Shown piece after piece: positions 1 to 10,268 of a stretch of 64,000 nt of DNA (position 1 is its first letter; each line of letters opens with the position of its first letter). Source of the stretch: Nocardioides gansuensis (GTDB lineage Bacteria > Actinomycetota > Actinomycetes > Propionibacteriales > Nocardioidaceae); contig NZ_QDGZ01000004.1 of assembly GCF_003076135.1 (NCBI RefSeq), positions 248,001-312,000 of the forward strand. Reading direction: 5' to 3'. The notes beneath the pieces are model-generated. The model worked only from the letters and a program-made list of their open reading frames with translations. It had not been told where the DNA came from and did no database searches. A program made the translations under genes and the position numbers.

Positions 1-448
1 AGAAGACGTCGCCGCGCAGCTCGGCGACGGCGGCCCGGTAGGCCGTGAACGTCGCGCGTGCGCGGTCCAGCAGCTCCCCGGGCACGGGGACCGGCTCGTC
101 GGGCACCTCGTGGAACGAGGCGACGGCGAACTCGCCCGACCCGTCGAGGTCGTCGATCGCCATCCGTTCGCGCCCGACCGCGACGATCTGGAACGTGCCG
201 TCGTCCTGCACCTCGACCTCGGTCAGCTGCAGCACGACTCCCACGCGGTAGAGCGACTGCGAGCCGTGGTCGCCGACCTCGTAGCCCTCGCGGATCGCCA
301 CCGAGCCGAAGATGCGCTGGGCCGGGTCGTCCACGCGCAGAAGGTGGTGCACGAGGGCGCGGTAGCGGTCCTCGAACACGTGCAGCGGCACGGTGACCCC
401 GGGGAAGAGGACCGTGCTGAGCGGGAACATCGGGAGTGACTCGCTCAC
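1..448 (-). CDS. LON substrate-binding domain protein, C-terminus cut by window edge
   Basis: The gene reads leftward from a GTG at 448 and runs off the window after about 149 residues. The N-terminus has the [10 protein letters not shown] segment followed by LHVFEDRYR, the signature of the LON N-terminal (peptidase S16 substrate-recognition) domain. Stand-alone actinobacterial LON-domain proteins have no AAA or Ser-Lys protease module; whether one follows here cannot be seen, but free-standing proteins of about 200-220 residues are usual next to hisD. Function in this family is not established beyond likely protein or peptide binding in the cytoplasm. It is divergent from hisD, separated by about 120 bases. 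The GTG was chosen because the domain begins within a few residues of it. Confidence 0.82.
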   Translation of the reverse strand, partial: MSESLPMFPLSTVLFPGVTVPLHVFEDRYRALVHHLLRVDDPAQRIFGSVAIREGYEVGDHGSQSLYRVGVVLQLTEVEVQDDGTFQIVAVGRERMAIDDLDGSGEFAVASFHEVPDEPVPVPGELLDRARATFTAYRAAVAELRGDVF

Positions 449-554
449 CCCTTCACCGTAGCGGAGGCATGACGCCCGTGGCCCCCTCCGCACCGGCCGC
501 CCGGCGACCGGTCCGGATGACGTCGGGGGTCAGGAGCGAGGGGTGGGGCGACCG

Positions 555-560
555 TAGACT
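555..560 (+). promoter_or_regulatory. Putative -10 element of a leaderless hisD promoter
   Basis: TAGACT lies 7 bases before the hisD ATG, which would put the transcript start on or next to the A of the start codon. No good Shine-Dalgarno sequence precedes the ATG, which fits leaderless translation. No convincing -35 hexamer was seen. Confidence 0.5.
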
Positions 561-567
561 TGCGCCC

Positions 568-1893
568 ATGCTCCGACGAATCGACCTCAGGGGTGGCTCT
601 GCGCGCAGCGGGGCCCCCGTCGACCTGGCCGCGGCCCTGCCGCGCGCCGAGTTCGACGTCGAGGCCGCGACCCATCAGGTGCGGCCGATCGTGGAGGCGG
701 TGCGCACCCGCGGCGTCGAGGCGATCGTGGAGTTCTCCGAGCGATTCGACGGCGTACGCCGTGACGACGGCACGCCGGTCGGCATCACCGTCCCCCGGGA
801 GGCGATGGACGAGGCGCTCGCCGCCCTCGACCCGGCCGTCCGGGCCGGCCTCGAGGAGGCGATCGCGCGGCTGCGCGCCACCTGCGAGGCCGAGCTCGAG
901 TCCGACGTGGTCACCGCCGTGGCCGATGGCGCGGTCATCACCCACCGCAAGGTGCCGGTCCAGCGCGTGGGCCTCTACGTCCCCGGGGGCGTCGCGCCGC
1001 TCGTCAGCAGCGTGGTGATGAACGTCGTCCCCGCCCAGGTCGCCGGCGTTCCCTCGATCGCGCTCGCGAGCCCGCCGCAGAAGACCCACGGCGGCCTGCC
1101 CGAGCCGACCATCCTGGCCGCCTGCGCCCTGCTCGGCGTGGACGAGGTCTACGCCGTCGGCGGCGCCCAGGCGGTCGCGATGTTCGGCTACGGCGCCGGC
1201 CCCTGCCGCAAGGTCGACCTCGTCACGGGTCCCGGCAACATCTACGTCACCGCCGCCAAGCGGCTGCTGCGCGGCGTCGTCGGCATCGACTCCGAGGCCG
1301 GCCCGACCGAGGTGATGGTGCTCGCCGACGACACCGCCGACCCGGCGTACGTCGCGGCCGACCTGATCAGCCAGGCCGAGCACGGCACCACGTCCGCGAG
1401 CGTGCTGGTCACCCCGTCGGAGCAGCTCGCCGACGACGTGGCCGCCGAGCTCGACAAGCAGGTCCACGCGACCCGCCACACCGAGCGCATCGTCACCGCG
1501 CTGACCGCCCAGCAGTCGGCGGTCGTGCTGGTCGACGACCTCGAGCAGGGCGTCGAGGTCGCCAACGCCTACGCCGCCGAGCACCTCGAGATCCACACCG
1601 CCAACGCGTCGGAGGTCGCGGCGCGTGTCGTCAACGCGGGTGCCGTGTTCGTCGGCCCGTGGGCGCCGGTCTCGCTCGGCGACTACTGCGCGGGCTCCAA
1701 CCACGTGCTCCCGACCGCGGGCTGCGCCTGCCACTCCAGCGGCCTGTCGGTCCGTGCGTTCCTCAAGTCGATGCACGTGGTCGACTACTCGCGCGCGGCG
1801 CTCGAGCAGGTCGCCGGCCACGTGGTGACGCTTGCGGAGGCCGAGGACCTGCCCGCGCACGGCGCGGCTGTCACCGTGCGGTTCGCCCGGTGA
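568..1893 (+). CDS. hisD: Histidinol dehydrogenase
   Basis: This is a 441-residue enzyme for the last two steps of histidine biosynthesis: NAD-dependent oxidation of L-histidinol to L-histidinaldehyde and then to histidine, in the cytoplasm with zinc. It has the [12 protein letters not shown] segment near residue 222, the AEHGTTS segment near 271, and the AAEHLEIH segment near 336 that carries the general-base Glu/His pair of the family. Length is normal. An open frame extends upstream to 436, but the ATG at 568 matches the usual N-terminus and sits just after a -10 element. The stop overlaps the hisC start by four bases (GTGA), so translation is probably coupled. First gene of the his operon here. 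Confidence 0.97.
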   Translation: MLRRIDLRGGSARSGAPVDLAAALPRAEFDVEAATHQVRPIVEAVRTRGVEAIVEFSERFDGVRRDDGTPVGITVPREAMDEALAALDPAVRAGLEEAIARLRATCEAELESDVVTAVADGAVITHRKVPVQRVGLYVPGGVAPLVSSVVMNVVPAQVAGVPSIALASPPQKTHGGLPEPTILAACALLGVDEVYAVGGAQAVAMFGYGAGPCRKVDLVTGPGNIYVTAAKRLLRGVVGIDSEAGPTEVMVLADDTADPAYVAADLISQAEHGTTSASVLVTPSEQLADDVAAELDKQVHATRHTERIVTALTAQQSAVVLVDDLEQGVEVANAYAAEHLEIHTANASEVAARVVNAGAVFVGPWAPVSLGDYCAGSNHVLPTAGCACHSSGLSVRAFLKSMHVVDYSRAALEQVAGHVVTLAEAEDLPAHGAAVTVRFAR

Positions 1894-3032
1894 CCCGGCC
1901 GGTGGCGAGCACTGGGACCTGGCCGCCGCTGCGTGAGGAGCTCCGGGGGATCGAGCCCTACGGCGCGCCGCAGCTCGACGTGCCCGTCCAGCTCAACGTC
2001 AACGAGAACCCCTACGCCCCCTCGGCCGAGTGCGTCGCCGACATCGCGGCGGCGGTCGCCGACGCGGCCACCTCGCTGAACCGCTACCCGGACCGGGAGT
2101 TCACGGCCCTGCGCGAGGCGCTCGCGGCGTACCTGAACACCGACGGCGGCCGGGGCGTCACCCCCGACCAGGTGTGGGCGGCCAACGGCTCCAACGAGGT
2201 GATGCTGCAGCTGTTGCAGGCCTTCGGCGGGCCTGGGCGCTGCGCGCTGTCCTTCGCGCCGACCTACTCGATGTATCCCGAGTACGCCCGCGACGCGATG
2301 ACCGAATGGGTCGTCGGGCACCGCGAGACCGACTTCTCCCTCGACCTCGACGCCGCGCGCGCCCTGGTCGAGGAGCGCCGTCCCGCGGTCGTGCTGCTGC
2401 CGAGCCCCAACAACCCGACCGGCACGGCGCTGCCGCCGGAGGCGGTGTCGATGCTCTGCGAGGCCGCCGGCGACGGGATCGTCGTGGTGGACGAGGCGTA
2501 CGGCGAGTTCCGCAGGGCCGGCACGCCCAGTGCCCTGGAGCTCCTCGACCGCCACCGCAACCTGGTTGTCAGCCGCACCATGAGCAAGGCGTTCGCGCTC
2601 GCCGGCGCCCGCCTGGGCTACTTCGCGGCGGCGAGGGAGATCTGCGACGCGATCCGGGTCGTCCGGCTGCCCTACCACCTGTCGGCGGTGACGCAGGCGA
2701 CCGCGCTGGCGGCGTTGCAGCACGCCCCGGAGCTGCTCGGCAACGTCGACGCGCTGCGCAAGGAGCGCGACCTCACCGTCGACTGGCTGCGGGCGCAGGG
2801 CCTCGAGGTCGCCGACAGCGACGCCAACTTCGCGTTGTTCGGTCGCTTCGCCGATCGGCACGCTGTCTGGCAGGGCCTGCTCGACCGGGGCGTGCTGATC
2901 CGCGAGACCGGCCCGGACGGCTGGCTGCGCGTCTCGGTCGGGACGCCCGAGGAGATGACCGCGTTCAAGGACGCGCTGACCGACGTGATGAAGGCCGACC
3001 CCGTGAATGCCCAGCAGAAGGATCTGACATGA
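1890..3032 (+). CDS. hisC: Histidinol-phosphate aminotransferase
   Basis: This is a 380-residue fold-type I PLP enzyme that converts imidazole-acetol phosphate and glutamate to histidinol phosphate and 2-oxoglutarate. Visible family features are the [10 protein letters not shown] substrate segment near residue 33, the SPNNPTGT loop, the DEAYGEF segment with the cofactor-binding Asp and Tyr, and [12 protein letters not shown], where Lys233 is the expected Schiff-base lysine. The GTG start at 1890 overlaps the hisD stop, and the frame upstream of it only runs inside hisD. The 3' end overlaps hisB by four bases (ATGA). Confidence 0.96.
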   Translation: MTRPVASTGTWPPLREELRGIEPYGAPQLDVPVQLNVNENPYAPSAECVADIAAAVADAATSLNRYPDREFTALREALAAYLNTDGGRGVTPDQVWAANGSNEVMLQLLQAFGGPGRCALSFAPTYSMYPEYARDAMTEWVVGHRETDFSLDLDAARALVEERRPAVVLLPSPNNPTGTALPPEAVSMLCEAAGDGIVVVDEAYGEFRRAGTPSALELLDRHRNLVVSRTMSKAFALAGARLGYFAAAREICDAIRVVRLPYHLSAVTQATALAALQHAPELLGNVDALRKERDLTVDWLRAQGLEVADSDANFALFGRFADRHAVWQGLLDRGVLIRETGPDGWLRVSVGTPEEMTAFKDALTDVMKADPVNAQQKDLT

Positions 3033-3661
3033 GCCGCACCGCCCGCATCGAGCGGAGGACCAAGGAGTCGCAGGTCACCGTGGAGGTGGACCTCGACGGC
3101 ACCGGCCGCGCCGACATCAGCACCAACGTCGGCTTCTACGACCACATGCTCAACTCCTTCGCCCGGCACGCGCTCGTCGACCTCGTGGTGCACGCCAACG
3201 GCGACACCCACATCGACGCCCACCACACCGTCGAGGACACCGCGATCGTCCTCGGCCAGGCGCTGCGCGAGGCGCTCGGCGACAAGCAGGGCATCCGCCG
3301 CTTCGGCGACGCCCTGGTGCCGCTCGACGAGGCGCTCGTGCAATGCGCGGTCGACGTCTCCGGCCGCCCCTACTGCGTGCACACCGGCGAGCCCGAGGGC
3401 CAGGTCTTCGTCGCGATCGGCGGCGACCAGGGCGCGTCGTACGTTGGCTCGCTGACCCGCCACGTCTTCGAGACGATCGCCTTCCATGCCCAGATCGCGC
3501 TGCACGTGCGGGTGCTGTCCTCGCGCGACCCGCACCACCTGGTGGAGGCGCAGTTCAAGGCGTTCGCCCGGGCGTTCCGCGACGCGATCGCGTTCGACCC
3601 GCGCGAGACGGGCGTGCCCTCGACCAAGGGCACCCTCGTGGGTGAGGGGAGCGCGTCCTGA
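3029..3661 (+). CDS. hisB: Imidazoleglycerol-phosphate dehydratase
   Basis: This is a 210-residue monofunctional HisB that dehydrates imidazole-glycerol phosphate to imidazole-acetol phosphate. It shows the two metal-binding histidine clusters of the family, DAHHTVEDT near residue 65 and the repeat-like [15 protein letters not shown] near 165. There is no N-terminal histidinol-phosphatase domain of the enterobacterial kind, so that step must be encoded elsewhere. An in-frame extension upstream is only the hisC shadow. The stop (TGA at 3659-3661) overlaps the apparent CTG start of hisH. Confidence 0.97.
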   Translation: MSRTARIERRTKESQVTVEVDLDGTGRADISTNVGFYDHMLNSFARHALVDLVVHANGDTHIDAHHTVEDTAIVLGQALREALGDKQGIRRFGDALVPLDEALVQCAVDVSGRPYCVHTGEPEGQVFVAIGGDQGASYVGSLTRHVFETIAFHAQIALHVRVLSSRDPHHLVEAQFKAFARAFRDAIAFDPRETGVPSTKGTLVGEGSAS

Positions 3662-4293
3662 GCCCCAGGGTCGTCGTCCTCGACTACGGGTCGGGCAACC
3701 TCCGCTCCGCGGTCCGTGCCGTCGAGCGCGCGGGTGCCACCGTCGAGCTGACCGGTGACTTCGAGACCGCGCTGGAGGCCGACGGCCTGCTGGTGCCGGG
3801 CGTCGGGGCGTACGCCGCGTGCATGGCGGGCCTGAGGGCGATCAAGGGCGACCGCATCATCGGGCGCCGGCTCGCCGGCGGCCGGCCGGTGCTCGGCATC
3901 TGCGTCGGCATGCAGATCCTGTTCGCGCGCGGGGTCGAGCACGGCGTCGAGACCGAGGGCTGCGACGAGTGGCCGGGCACCGTCGAGCGGCTCCAGGCAC
4001 CCGTCGTACCCCACATGGGCTGGAACACGGTCGACGCTCCTGTCGGGACGAGTCTGTTCGCCGGGATCGAGGACGAGCGGTTCTACTTCGTGCACTCCTA
4101 CGCCGCCCGCAGCTGGGACCTGGTCACCAACGACCGCACGAAGGCGCCCCTGGTCACCTGGGCCGAGCACGGCGGCGACCGGTTCGTCGCGGCCGTGGAG
4201 AACGGCCCCCTCTCGGCCACCCAGTTCCACCCCGAGAAGTCCGGGGACGCAGGCGCCCACCTGCTGCGCAACTGGGTGTCGTCGCTCTCCTAG
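3658..4293 (+). CDS. hisH: Imidazole glycerol phosphate synthase glutamine amidotransferase subunit; CTG start
   Basis: This class I glutaminase (about 211 residues) supplies ammonia to HisF. The nucleophile is Cys82 in GICVGMQ, and the His/Glu of the triad are His191 and Glu193 in FHPEKS; the HMGWN segment is also present. The frame has a TGA at 3643-3645, and the only plausible start before the conserved [10 protein letters not shown] opening is CTG at 3658, whose CTGA overlaps the hisB stop. A purine-rich GGTGAGGGGAG lies just upstream as ribosome-binding site. The first ATG in frame (3793) would remove about 45 essential residues. The stop shares a CTAG with the stop of the opposing GNAT gene. 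Confidence 0.93.
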   Translation: MSPRVVVLDYGSGNLRSAVRAVERAGATVELTGDFETALEADGLLVPGVGAYAACMAGLRAIKGDRIIGRRLAGGRPVLGICVGMQILFARGVEHGVETEGCDEWPGTVERLQAPVVPHMGWNTVDAPVGTSLFAGIEDERFYFVHSYAARSWDLVTNDRTKAPLVTWAEHGGDRFVAAVENGPLSATQFHPEKSGDAGAHLLRNWVSSLS

Positions 4294-4868
4294 GTCAGGG
4301 CCTTGCGCATCACGACCCGCGGGAAGCCGCCCGAGACAGCGTCGGTCTGCGCCGCCATGGTGAAGCCCGCGCGCTCGAAGAGCTTGCGGGTGCCGACGTA
4401 GGCCATCGTGAGGTCGACCTTCGCGCCCCGGTTGTCGACCGGGTAGCCCTCGACGGCGGGCGCTCCCTTCTGCCCGGCGTAGGCCACCGCTCCTTCGAGC
4501 AGGGGAAGGGAGATGCCCTTGCCGCGGTGACCCGGCCGCACCCTCACGCACCAGACGGACCAGACGGGCTGGTCGTCGACGTGCGGGATCTTCCTCGAGC
4601 GCTCGAACGGCAGCTCCGCCCTCGGCGCGACCGCTGCCCACCCGACCACCTCGTCCCCGTCGTACGCCAGCACACCCGGTGCCACGTCGCGCTCGGTCAG
4701 CTGCCTGACGTACTCGCCCCTCGCCGGACCGACCAGCTCCCTGTTCGTCCTGGAATCGAGGCGGTGGCTGAGGCACCAGCACACCGAGGACGCGGGGTTC
4801 TTCGGGCCGAGCATGGTCGCCACGTCGTCGAACCGGTCGGCCGTCGCGGGGTGGACCGAGATGGACAC
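4290..4868 (-). CDS. GNAT family N-acetyltransferase
   Basis: This is a 192-residue protein with the GNAT core: [25 protein letters not shown] carries the acetyl-CoA pyrophosphate loop (R-x-x-G-x-G type, here RPGHRGKG). The N-terminal half has a CWCLSHRLD segment of the cysteine-rich kind found in some actinobacterial GNATs. The substrate is unknown. The GTG at 4868 is chosen because [15 protein letters not shown] is a normal opening; the open frame upstream is very basic and looks non-coding. It is convergent with hisH (shared CTAG at the two stops) and interrupts the his operon. Confidence 0.8.
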   Translation of the reverse strand: MSISVHPATADRFDDVATMLGPKNPASSVCWCLSHRLDSRTNRELVGPARGEYVRQLTERDVAPGVLAYDGDEVVGWAAVAPRAELPFERSRKIPHVDDQPVWSVWCVRVRPGHRGKGISLPLLEGAVAYAGQKGAPAVEGYPVDNRGAKVDLTMAYVGTRKLFERAGFTMAAQTDAVSGGFPRVVMRKALT

Positions 4869-5047
4869 GCGGCCACGATAGTCCGCGGCCCGCGGGCAGC
4901 AAGGTGGTCCAGTCGGCGTCGAGCCGGGACACAGCCCCGAGATCACGCAGTCTGCCCTCTGCGTCAGCCGGATCTCGCCCCTCCCCAACTTCCGGCGTTC
5001 GGCAGCGGCTGAGGAGAGAATGGGCCGAGCACACCAGGAGCCGACCG

Positions 5048-5431
5048 ATGCCACGCGACCCTCACATCCCCGACGAGTTCGACGTCTACACGGTCGTCGT
5101 CCTCCGGCGGCCGGCGGACGCGCCGGAGATGTCGGACGAGGAGCTCGACGAGCTGCAGGCGCGCCACCTCGCCTACCGCGCCAAGCTGGCCGAGAGGGGT
5201 GTGCTGGTGGCCAACGGGCCGTTCGGCGAGCAGAGCGACCCGGCGTACCGCGGGATGTCGATCTTCGCCTGCGACCCGGCCGAGGCGGCCCGGTTCTCGG
5301 ACGGGGACCCGTCGGTGGTCGCCGGTCGGCTGGCGTACGACGTGATGGAGTGGTGGGTCCGCGCCGGCTCCCTCGCCTTCCCACTCACGGGCCGGCCGGT
5401 CGGCGACCGCCGCTCGATGCCGGACGACTGA
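5048..5431 (+). CDS. YciI-like domain protein
   Basis: This is a 127-residue protein of the YciI/YCII alpha-beta barrel type: [10 protein letters not shown] opening, [27 protein letters not shown] middle, then [11 protein letters not shown] and a terminal VMEWWV. In this fold the His in the ARH segment and a downstream Asp are the usual conserved polar residues. Some relatives are dehalogenase-like, but most have no known substrate. AGGAG about 10 bases before the ATG supports the start. It lies between hisH and priA with no obvious histidine role. Confidence 0.75.
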   Translation: MPRDPHIPDEFDVYTVVVLRRPADAPEMSDEELDELQARHLAYRAKLAERGVLVANGPFGEQSDPAYRGMSIFACDPAEAARFSDGDPSVVAGRLAYDVMEWWVRAGSLAFPLTGRPVGDRRSMPDD

Positions 5432-5486
5432 TCGAGGACCCGTCTCGCGCGCACGCCGGCGTCGCGGCGTACGAGCCCAGGACTCC

Positions 5487-5492
5487 TAGGAT
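5487..5492 (+). promoter_or_regulatory. Putative -10 element before priA
   Basis: TAGGAT lies 7 bases before the priA ATG, the same geometry as at hisD. It suggests that priA-hisF has its own leaderless promoter after the two inserted genes. Confidence 0.5.
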
Positions 5493-5499
5493 TCACGCC

Positions 5500-6281
5500 A
5501 TGAGCGACTACCTCGAGCTCCTTCCCGCCGTCGACATCAAGGGCGGGCAGGCCGTCCAGCTGGTGCAGGGCGTCGACGGCTCGGAGAAGCGGTTCGGCGA
5601 CCCGATCGAGGCGGCCCTGCGCTGGCAGGAGGCCGGGGCGGAGTGGATCCACCTCGTCGACCTCGACGCGGCCTTCGGCCACGGCCACAACCGCGCGCTG
5701 CAGGCCGAGATCGTCGGCCGGCTGGACATCAAGGTCGAGATGAGCGGCGGCATCCGCGACGACGAGTCGCTCGCAGCCGCGATGGCCACGGGCTGCCGGC
5801 GGGTCAACATCGGCACGGCGGCGCTCGAGCAGCCGGAGTGGTGCGCCCGGGCGATCGCCGAGTACGGCGACCGCGTCGCCATCGGCCTGGACGTGCGCGG
5901 CACCACCCTGGCCGCTCGTGGCTGGACACGCGAGGGCGGCGACCTCCACGAGACGCTGGCCCGGCTCGACTCCGAGGGCTGCGCCCGCTACGTCGTAACC
6001 GACGTCAACAAGGACGGCATGCTCCAGGGCCCAAACCTCGATCTGCTGCGCGACGTCTGCTCGCGCACCGACCGCCCCGTCGTCGCCAGCGGCGGCGTCA
6101 CCACCCTCGACGACATCCGGGCGCTGATGGAGCTCGTGCCGATCGGCGTCGAGGGCGCGATCGCCGGCACCGCGCTCTACGAGGGGCGGTTCACCCTCGA
6201 GGACGCGCTCGCCCTCACCAGGTCTCGATACGTCCCCGGCTCGTCCCTCGCCGAGGACTACTCGACCACCGAGGCAGACGG

Positions 6282-6285
<4 letters not shown>
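5500..6285 (+). CDS. priA: Bifunctional phosphoribosyl isomerase A (HisA/TrpF), repeat-derived C-terminal tail
   Basis: This is a 261-residue (beta-alpha)8 barrel that isomerises ProFAR in histidine synthesis and, in actinobacteria, also phosphoribosylanthranilate in tryptophan synthesis. Asp12 in [10 protein letters not shown] and the [10 protein letters not shown] segment at about 166-175 are the catalytic-acid/base regions; phosphate loops include SGGIRDD and ASGGV. Dual function is inferred from the actinobacterial his-operon context, not proven here. After the usual end (FTLEDALAL) there are about 20 extra residues encoded by a dispersed genomic repeat (6221-6270). The stop overlaps hisF. 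Confidence 0.93.
6221..6270 (+). repeat. Dispersed-repeat sequence forming the 3' coding end of priA
   Basis: It starts GGTCTCGATACG and ends CTACTCGACCACC, the two halves of an inverted repeat family that from memory is abundant between genes in Nocardioides. Here it is translated as the C-terminal tail of PriA. The ends form an imperfect stem (GGTCTCGA against CTCGACCACC). Confidence 0.5.
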
Positions 6286-7043
<758 letters not shown>

Positions 7044-7048
7044 CGGTC

Positions 7049-9115
7049 TCAGTCCCTCGTCCGGACCGAGAGTGGGGAGCCCTCGGGCAGCTCCACCGTC
7101 ACGCGCCCGTTCTCGTCCACCCGCACGGAGAAGGGGGCCCTTGCCGCCTTGAGCCCGTGCAGCGCGAGGCGCCCCAGGCCGAGGGGGGAGTACGCCGGGA
7201 CGGTGACCGTGTGTCCCGAGACCCGGACGCCGAGGCAGGCGACGAGCGCTGCGAGCGGCGCGGCCGCTGACCACGCCTGGGGACGGCAGGCGGCGGGATA
7301 GGAGGTGGGCACTGCCACGTCCTCCGCCGAGTCGCCGCCGTAGAGCTCGGGGAGGCGGTGCTCGAAGCCCTCGGCAGCCCGGAAGATTCCGCGCGCGAGC
7401 GTGGCGGCATCCTCGAGCTGACCGATGCGGGCCAGCCCCATTGCGGCGACCGCTGTGTCGTGCGGCCACACGGTGCCGCCGTGGTAGGAGAGACGGGAGA
7501 ACCGGGGTGACTCGCGGGTCAGGGTGCGCAGCCCGAAGCCGGAGTCCAGCGCGGGGCTGGTGAGGAGCTCAGCCACCCGTCGCTGCTGTTCGGGGGTCAG
7601 GATGCCCGTGCCGAGCAGGTGGCCCATGTTGGAGGCCACGCTGTCGACGAGGTGCCCCGCTCCGTCGAGCGCGAGCGCGGGATGCCCGGTCGCCGTGTCG
7701 CCCACCCAGAAGTCGGACTGGAAGCGGGCGCGCAGGTCCTGTGCCCACTCCCGCAGCCCCGCGGGGACCGGATGTCCGAGCGTCTCCAGGAGTGCTGCTC
7801 CACGCGTGGCGGCCTCGAACGCGTAGGCCTGCACCTCGCTCAGGGCGATCGGCGGCTCGGCGAGCCGTCCGTCCGCGAACTGGATGGAGTCGTGGCTGTC
7901 CTTCCAGCCCTGGTTGGACAGGCCGGTGCCGGTGTGGTCGACGTACCGGAGCCAGCCGGTCGCTGACGACGCCGACCGGAGCCACGCCAGGCACTCGACG
8001 AGGGCCGGCACGAGCGGCCGGACCGCGTCGGGGTCGGCCCCCCAGTCGACCGCGTCGGCCAGCGCACACACCCACAGGGGCGTGGCGTCCACGCTGCCGT
8101 AGTAGAGCGGGGGCAGCACCTGCTGGCCCAGGTCGAGGATCCCTCCCCGCACCTCGTGCAGGATCTTGCCGGGCTCCTCCTCGATACGGGGGTCCTCGCG
8201 CCTGCCCTGCCGCCGGGCCAGCACCCGCAGGGTCGCGAGGGTGAGGTCCACGTCGAAGGGCACGAGCATCCGTGCGGCCCACAGGGAGTCCCGCCCGAAC
8301 AGGGTGAGGAACCACGGGCTCCCTGCGGCAAGGAACGCGTCTCCGTGGTCGTCGAGCAGCAGCGACTCCAGGTCGCCGACGCTCTGTTCGACGGTGCGCC
8401 GGACGGTGACAGCAGCCGCGTCGACGGCGATCGACTCCTGCCAGCCGCGCGCGGTGCCGCGGCCCCACGGGCCGGTCACGTCGGACTCCCACTGCCACGA
8501 GATCTCCCGGCTCTCACCCGGGTCCAGCGCCACCGCCCAGGTGAGGACCGTCTGGTTTCCGGTCTCGACCTCCGGCCACGGAGACCCGACCAGCTCGAAG
8601 CCCGCGTCAGCGACACGCCAGCCCACGCGCCGGCCGGGACCTGCCGTCGGCCTCGTCGCGGCGGTCGCCGAGCCTTGCTTGACCACTGACAGGGGGGCGA
8701 AGTCGGCGCGCGCCGTGAGTCGCACGGTGAGGTGGACGGGCCGCTGGGCGGTGGACGCGGTGACGAGGCGCTCCCGCAAGACGTCGCCGGTCAGGTGCCG
8801 CGTGAGCTCCAGGGTGACGGTGGGATCCGGAATCGGATCCCCCACAGACCTCGCGACGTAGCAGAACTCCTGGTGGTCGGCGCCACGCGCACCCGACCGC
8901 ACGAGCTCCAGGCCGGACTCGTCGACGGACAGCTCGAGGCGGTCGAGCAGTCGCACGTCGCTGCGATACCACCCGCTCACGCCGCCCGCCCGGACCTGCC
9001 CGTCGGGCTCGGTGAGCAGCATCGCGGGCGCGGCGGCACAGGACCGCAACGTGTGGAGGAGGGGCTGCAGCGAGGGCCTTGACCCGTTCTCGGCGGCCTG
9101 TGTAACGTCCGTCAC
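7049..9115 (-). CDS. Glycogen-debranching-type glycosidase (amylo-alpha-1,6-glucosidase family)
   Basis: This is a protein of about 688 residues. The first 250 residues match the N-terminal beta-sandwich module of debranching-type enzymes (LLHTLRSCAAAPAMLL, then GVSGWYRSDVRLLDRL). The rest is an (alpha/alpha)6 toroid of the GH15/GH63-like clan with FLTLFGRDSLWAARM, NQGWKDSHDSIQF and YHGGTVWPHDTAVAAMG, where acidic residues after GRDS, in KDS, and in WPHD are the likely catalytic region. The role is probably hydrolysis of an alpha-linked oligosaccharide taken up by the divergent transporter. Start is uncertain: GTG at 9115 is preferred, while an in-frame GTG at 9139 lies inside the operator. 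Confidence 0.8.
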   Translation of the reverse strand: MTDVTQAAENGSRPSLQPLLHTLRSCAAAPAMLLTEPDGQVRAGGVSGWYRSDVRLLDRLELSVDESGLELVRSGARGADHQEFCYVARSVGDPIPDPTVTLELTRHLTGDVLRERLVTASTAQRPVHLTVRLTARADFAPLSVVKQGSATAATRPTAGPGRRVGWRVADAGFELVGSPWPEVETGNQTVLTWAVALDPGESREISWQWESDVTGPWGRGTARGWQESIAVDAAAVTVRRTVEQSVGDLESLLLDDHGDAFLAAGSPWFLTLFGRDSLWAARMLVPFDVDLTLATLRVLARRQGRREDPRIEEEPGKILHEVRGGILDLGQQVLPPLYYGSVDATPLWVCALADAVDWGADPDAVRPLVPALVECLAWLRSASSATGWLRYVDHTGTGLSNQGWKDSHDSIQFADGRLAEPPIALSEVQAYAFEAATRGAALLETLGHPVPAGLREWAQDLRARFQSDFWVGDTATGHPALALDGAGHLVDSVASNMGHLLGTGILTPEQQRRVAELLTSPALDSGFGLRTLTRESPRFSRLSYHGGTVWPHDTAVAAMGLARIGQLEDAATLARGIFRAAEGFEHRLPELYGGDSAEDVAVPTSYPAACRPQAWSAAAPLAALVACLGVRVSGHTVTVPAYSPLGLGRLALHGLKAARAPFSVRVDENGRVTVELPEGSPLSVRTRD

Positions 9116-9123
9116 ATCGCGGA

Positions 9124-9137
9124 GTTTAGCGTTAAAC
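9124..9137. promoter_or_regulatory. LacI-family operator-like palindrome in the divergent promoter region
   Basis: GTTTAGCGTTAAAC is a 14-base imperfect palindrome with six of seven paired positions matching and a central CpG, the usual form of LacI/GalR operators. It lies between the divergent debranching-enzyme and LacI genes, so one operator could control both directions. Confidence 0.65.
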
Positions 9138-9173
9138 ACGCTGGCTGGGGCAAGGGCACGGATCGGAGGGGCG

Positions 9174-10268
9174 ATGGCCCGCGGGGGATCAGCTCGTGGT
9201 CCGGAGACACACGGTCACGTCACGCTGGCGGACGTGGCTCGGCACGTCGGGGTCTCCGCCCAGTCGGTCTCCAACGCCCTGCATCGGCCCGAGCGCCTCA
9301 ATCCGGACACGAGGGTGCGCATCCTCGCGGCCATCGAGGAGCTCGGCTACCGCCCCAACCGGTCGGCGCGTGCACTGCGGGGACGCGCCTCGGGGTTGCT
9401 CGCCGTGACGGTCGAGCGCTCCCGCCCTGGCCGTGCGGCGCTGCTGCTCGACGACTTCCTGCACGGCCTGTGCGAGGCGGCCGACGGCGCGGGATACCAC
9501 CTGATCCTGTGCCAGGCCGACACCTCCCAGGCGGAGCTCCGGGCCTACCGCGAGCTGCGCGCGACGACGAGCGTCGACGGCTTCATCCTCACCGGCACCA
9601 GGACCCGCGACGTCAGGGCGTCCGTCCTGCAGGAGTGGGCCGTGCCGTTCGCGTCGTTCGGCCGCGCCTGGAACGCCGAGCCCAGCTATTCCTGGGTCGA
9701 CGTGGACGGGCGTGCCGGGCTTGCCGCGGCGACCCGCCACGTGCTCGATGGGGGCCATCGCCGCGTGGGCTACCTCGGCTGGCCCGGGAACAGTGACGTC
9801 GGGCGCGACCGGCGGGCCGGGTGGCAGGAGACCTGTACGGCGCGCGGCGTCCGCCCGGGCCCGGAGGAGCGCTGCCGCGACGACTTCGACGCTGCGGTCA
9901 CGGCCGCCGGCCGGCTCCTCGCCCTGCCCGAGCCCCCGACGGCCGTGGTGTGCGCCAGCGACACCCTCGCCCTCGGCGTACTGCGCGCCGCCGCCGACCG
10001 CGGGATCCCGGTCGGCCCGGACCTGGCCGTCACCGGCTTCGACGACTCCGCGCCCGCAGGTCTCTCCACCCCCGCCCTGACCAGCGTGCGCCAGCCACTC
10101 GCCGATGTCGCGAAGGCCCTGGTCGACTCCGTCCGTCGGGAGATCGAAGACCCCGGCGGCACCCCGTGCCACACCCTCCTCGAGCCCCAGCTGGTCGTTC
10201 GCGAGTCCAGCGGCGGAGGGCCCACCCCCACCGATGTCACACCACATCCCGCAAGGAGACCATCATGA
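9174..10268 (+). CDS. LacI-family transcriptional regulator
   Basis: This is a 364-residue repressor. Residues 15-70 hold the DNA-binding region VTLADVARHVGVSAQSVSNALHRPERLNPDTR, then the hinge segment RPNRSARALRGRASG. The remainder is a periplasmic-binding-protein-like sensor with the conserved C-terminal AVVCASDTLALGVLRAA and VTGFDD segments. GGAGGGG before the ATG at 9174 is a good ribosome-binding site. It is the first gene of an apparent operon; its ATGA stop/start overlap with the lipoprotein gene ties its own expression to the transporter, which fits autoregulation through the operator at 9124-9137. Confidence 0.92.
   Translation: MARGGSARGPETHGHVTLADVARHVGVSAQSVSNALHRPERLNPDTRVRILAAIEELGYRPNRSARALRGRASGLLAVTVERSRPGRAALLLDDFLHGLCEAADGAGYHLILCQADTSQAELRAYRELRATTSVDGFILTGTRTRDVRASVLQEWAVPFASFGRAWNAEPSYSWVDVDGRAGLAAATRHVLDGGHRRVGYLGWPGNSDVGRDRRAGWQETCTARGVRPGPEERCRDDFDAAVTAAGRLLALPEPPTAVVCASDTLALGVLRAAADRGIPVGPDLAVTGFDDSAPAGLSTPALTSVRQPLADVAKALVDSVRREIEDPGGTPCHTLLEPQLVVRESSGGGPTPTDVTPHPARRPS

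Noticed and set aside
445..1860. Long minus-strand open frame opposite hisD
   Set aside because: Composition is typical of a shadow in GC-rich coding DNA and no domain is seen; hisD is certain.
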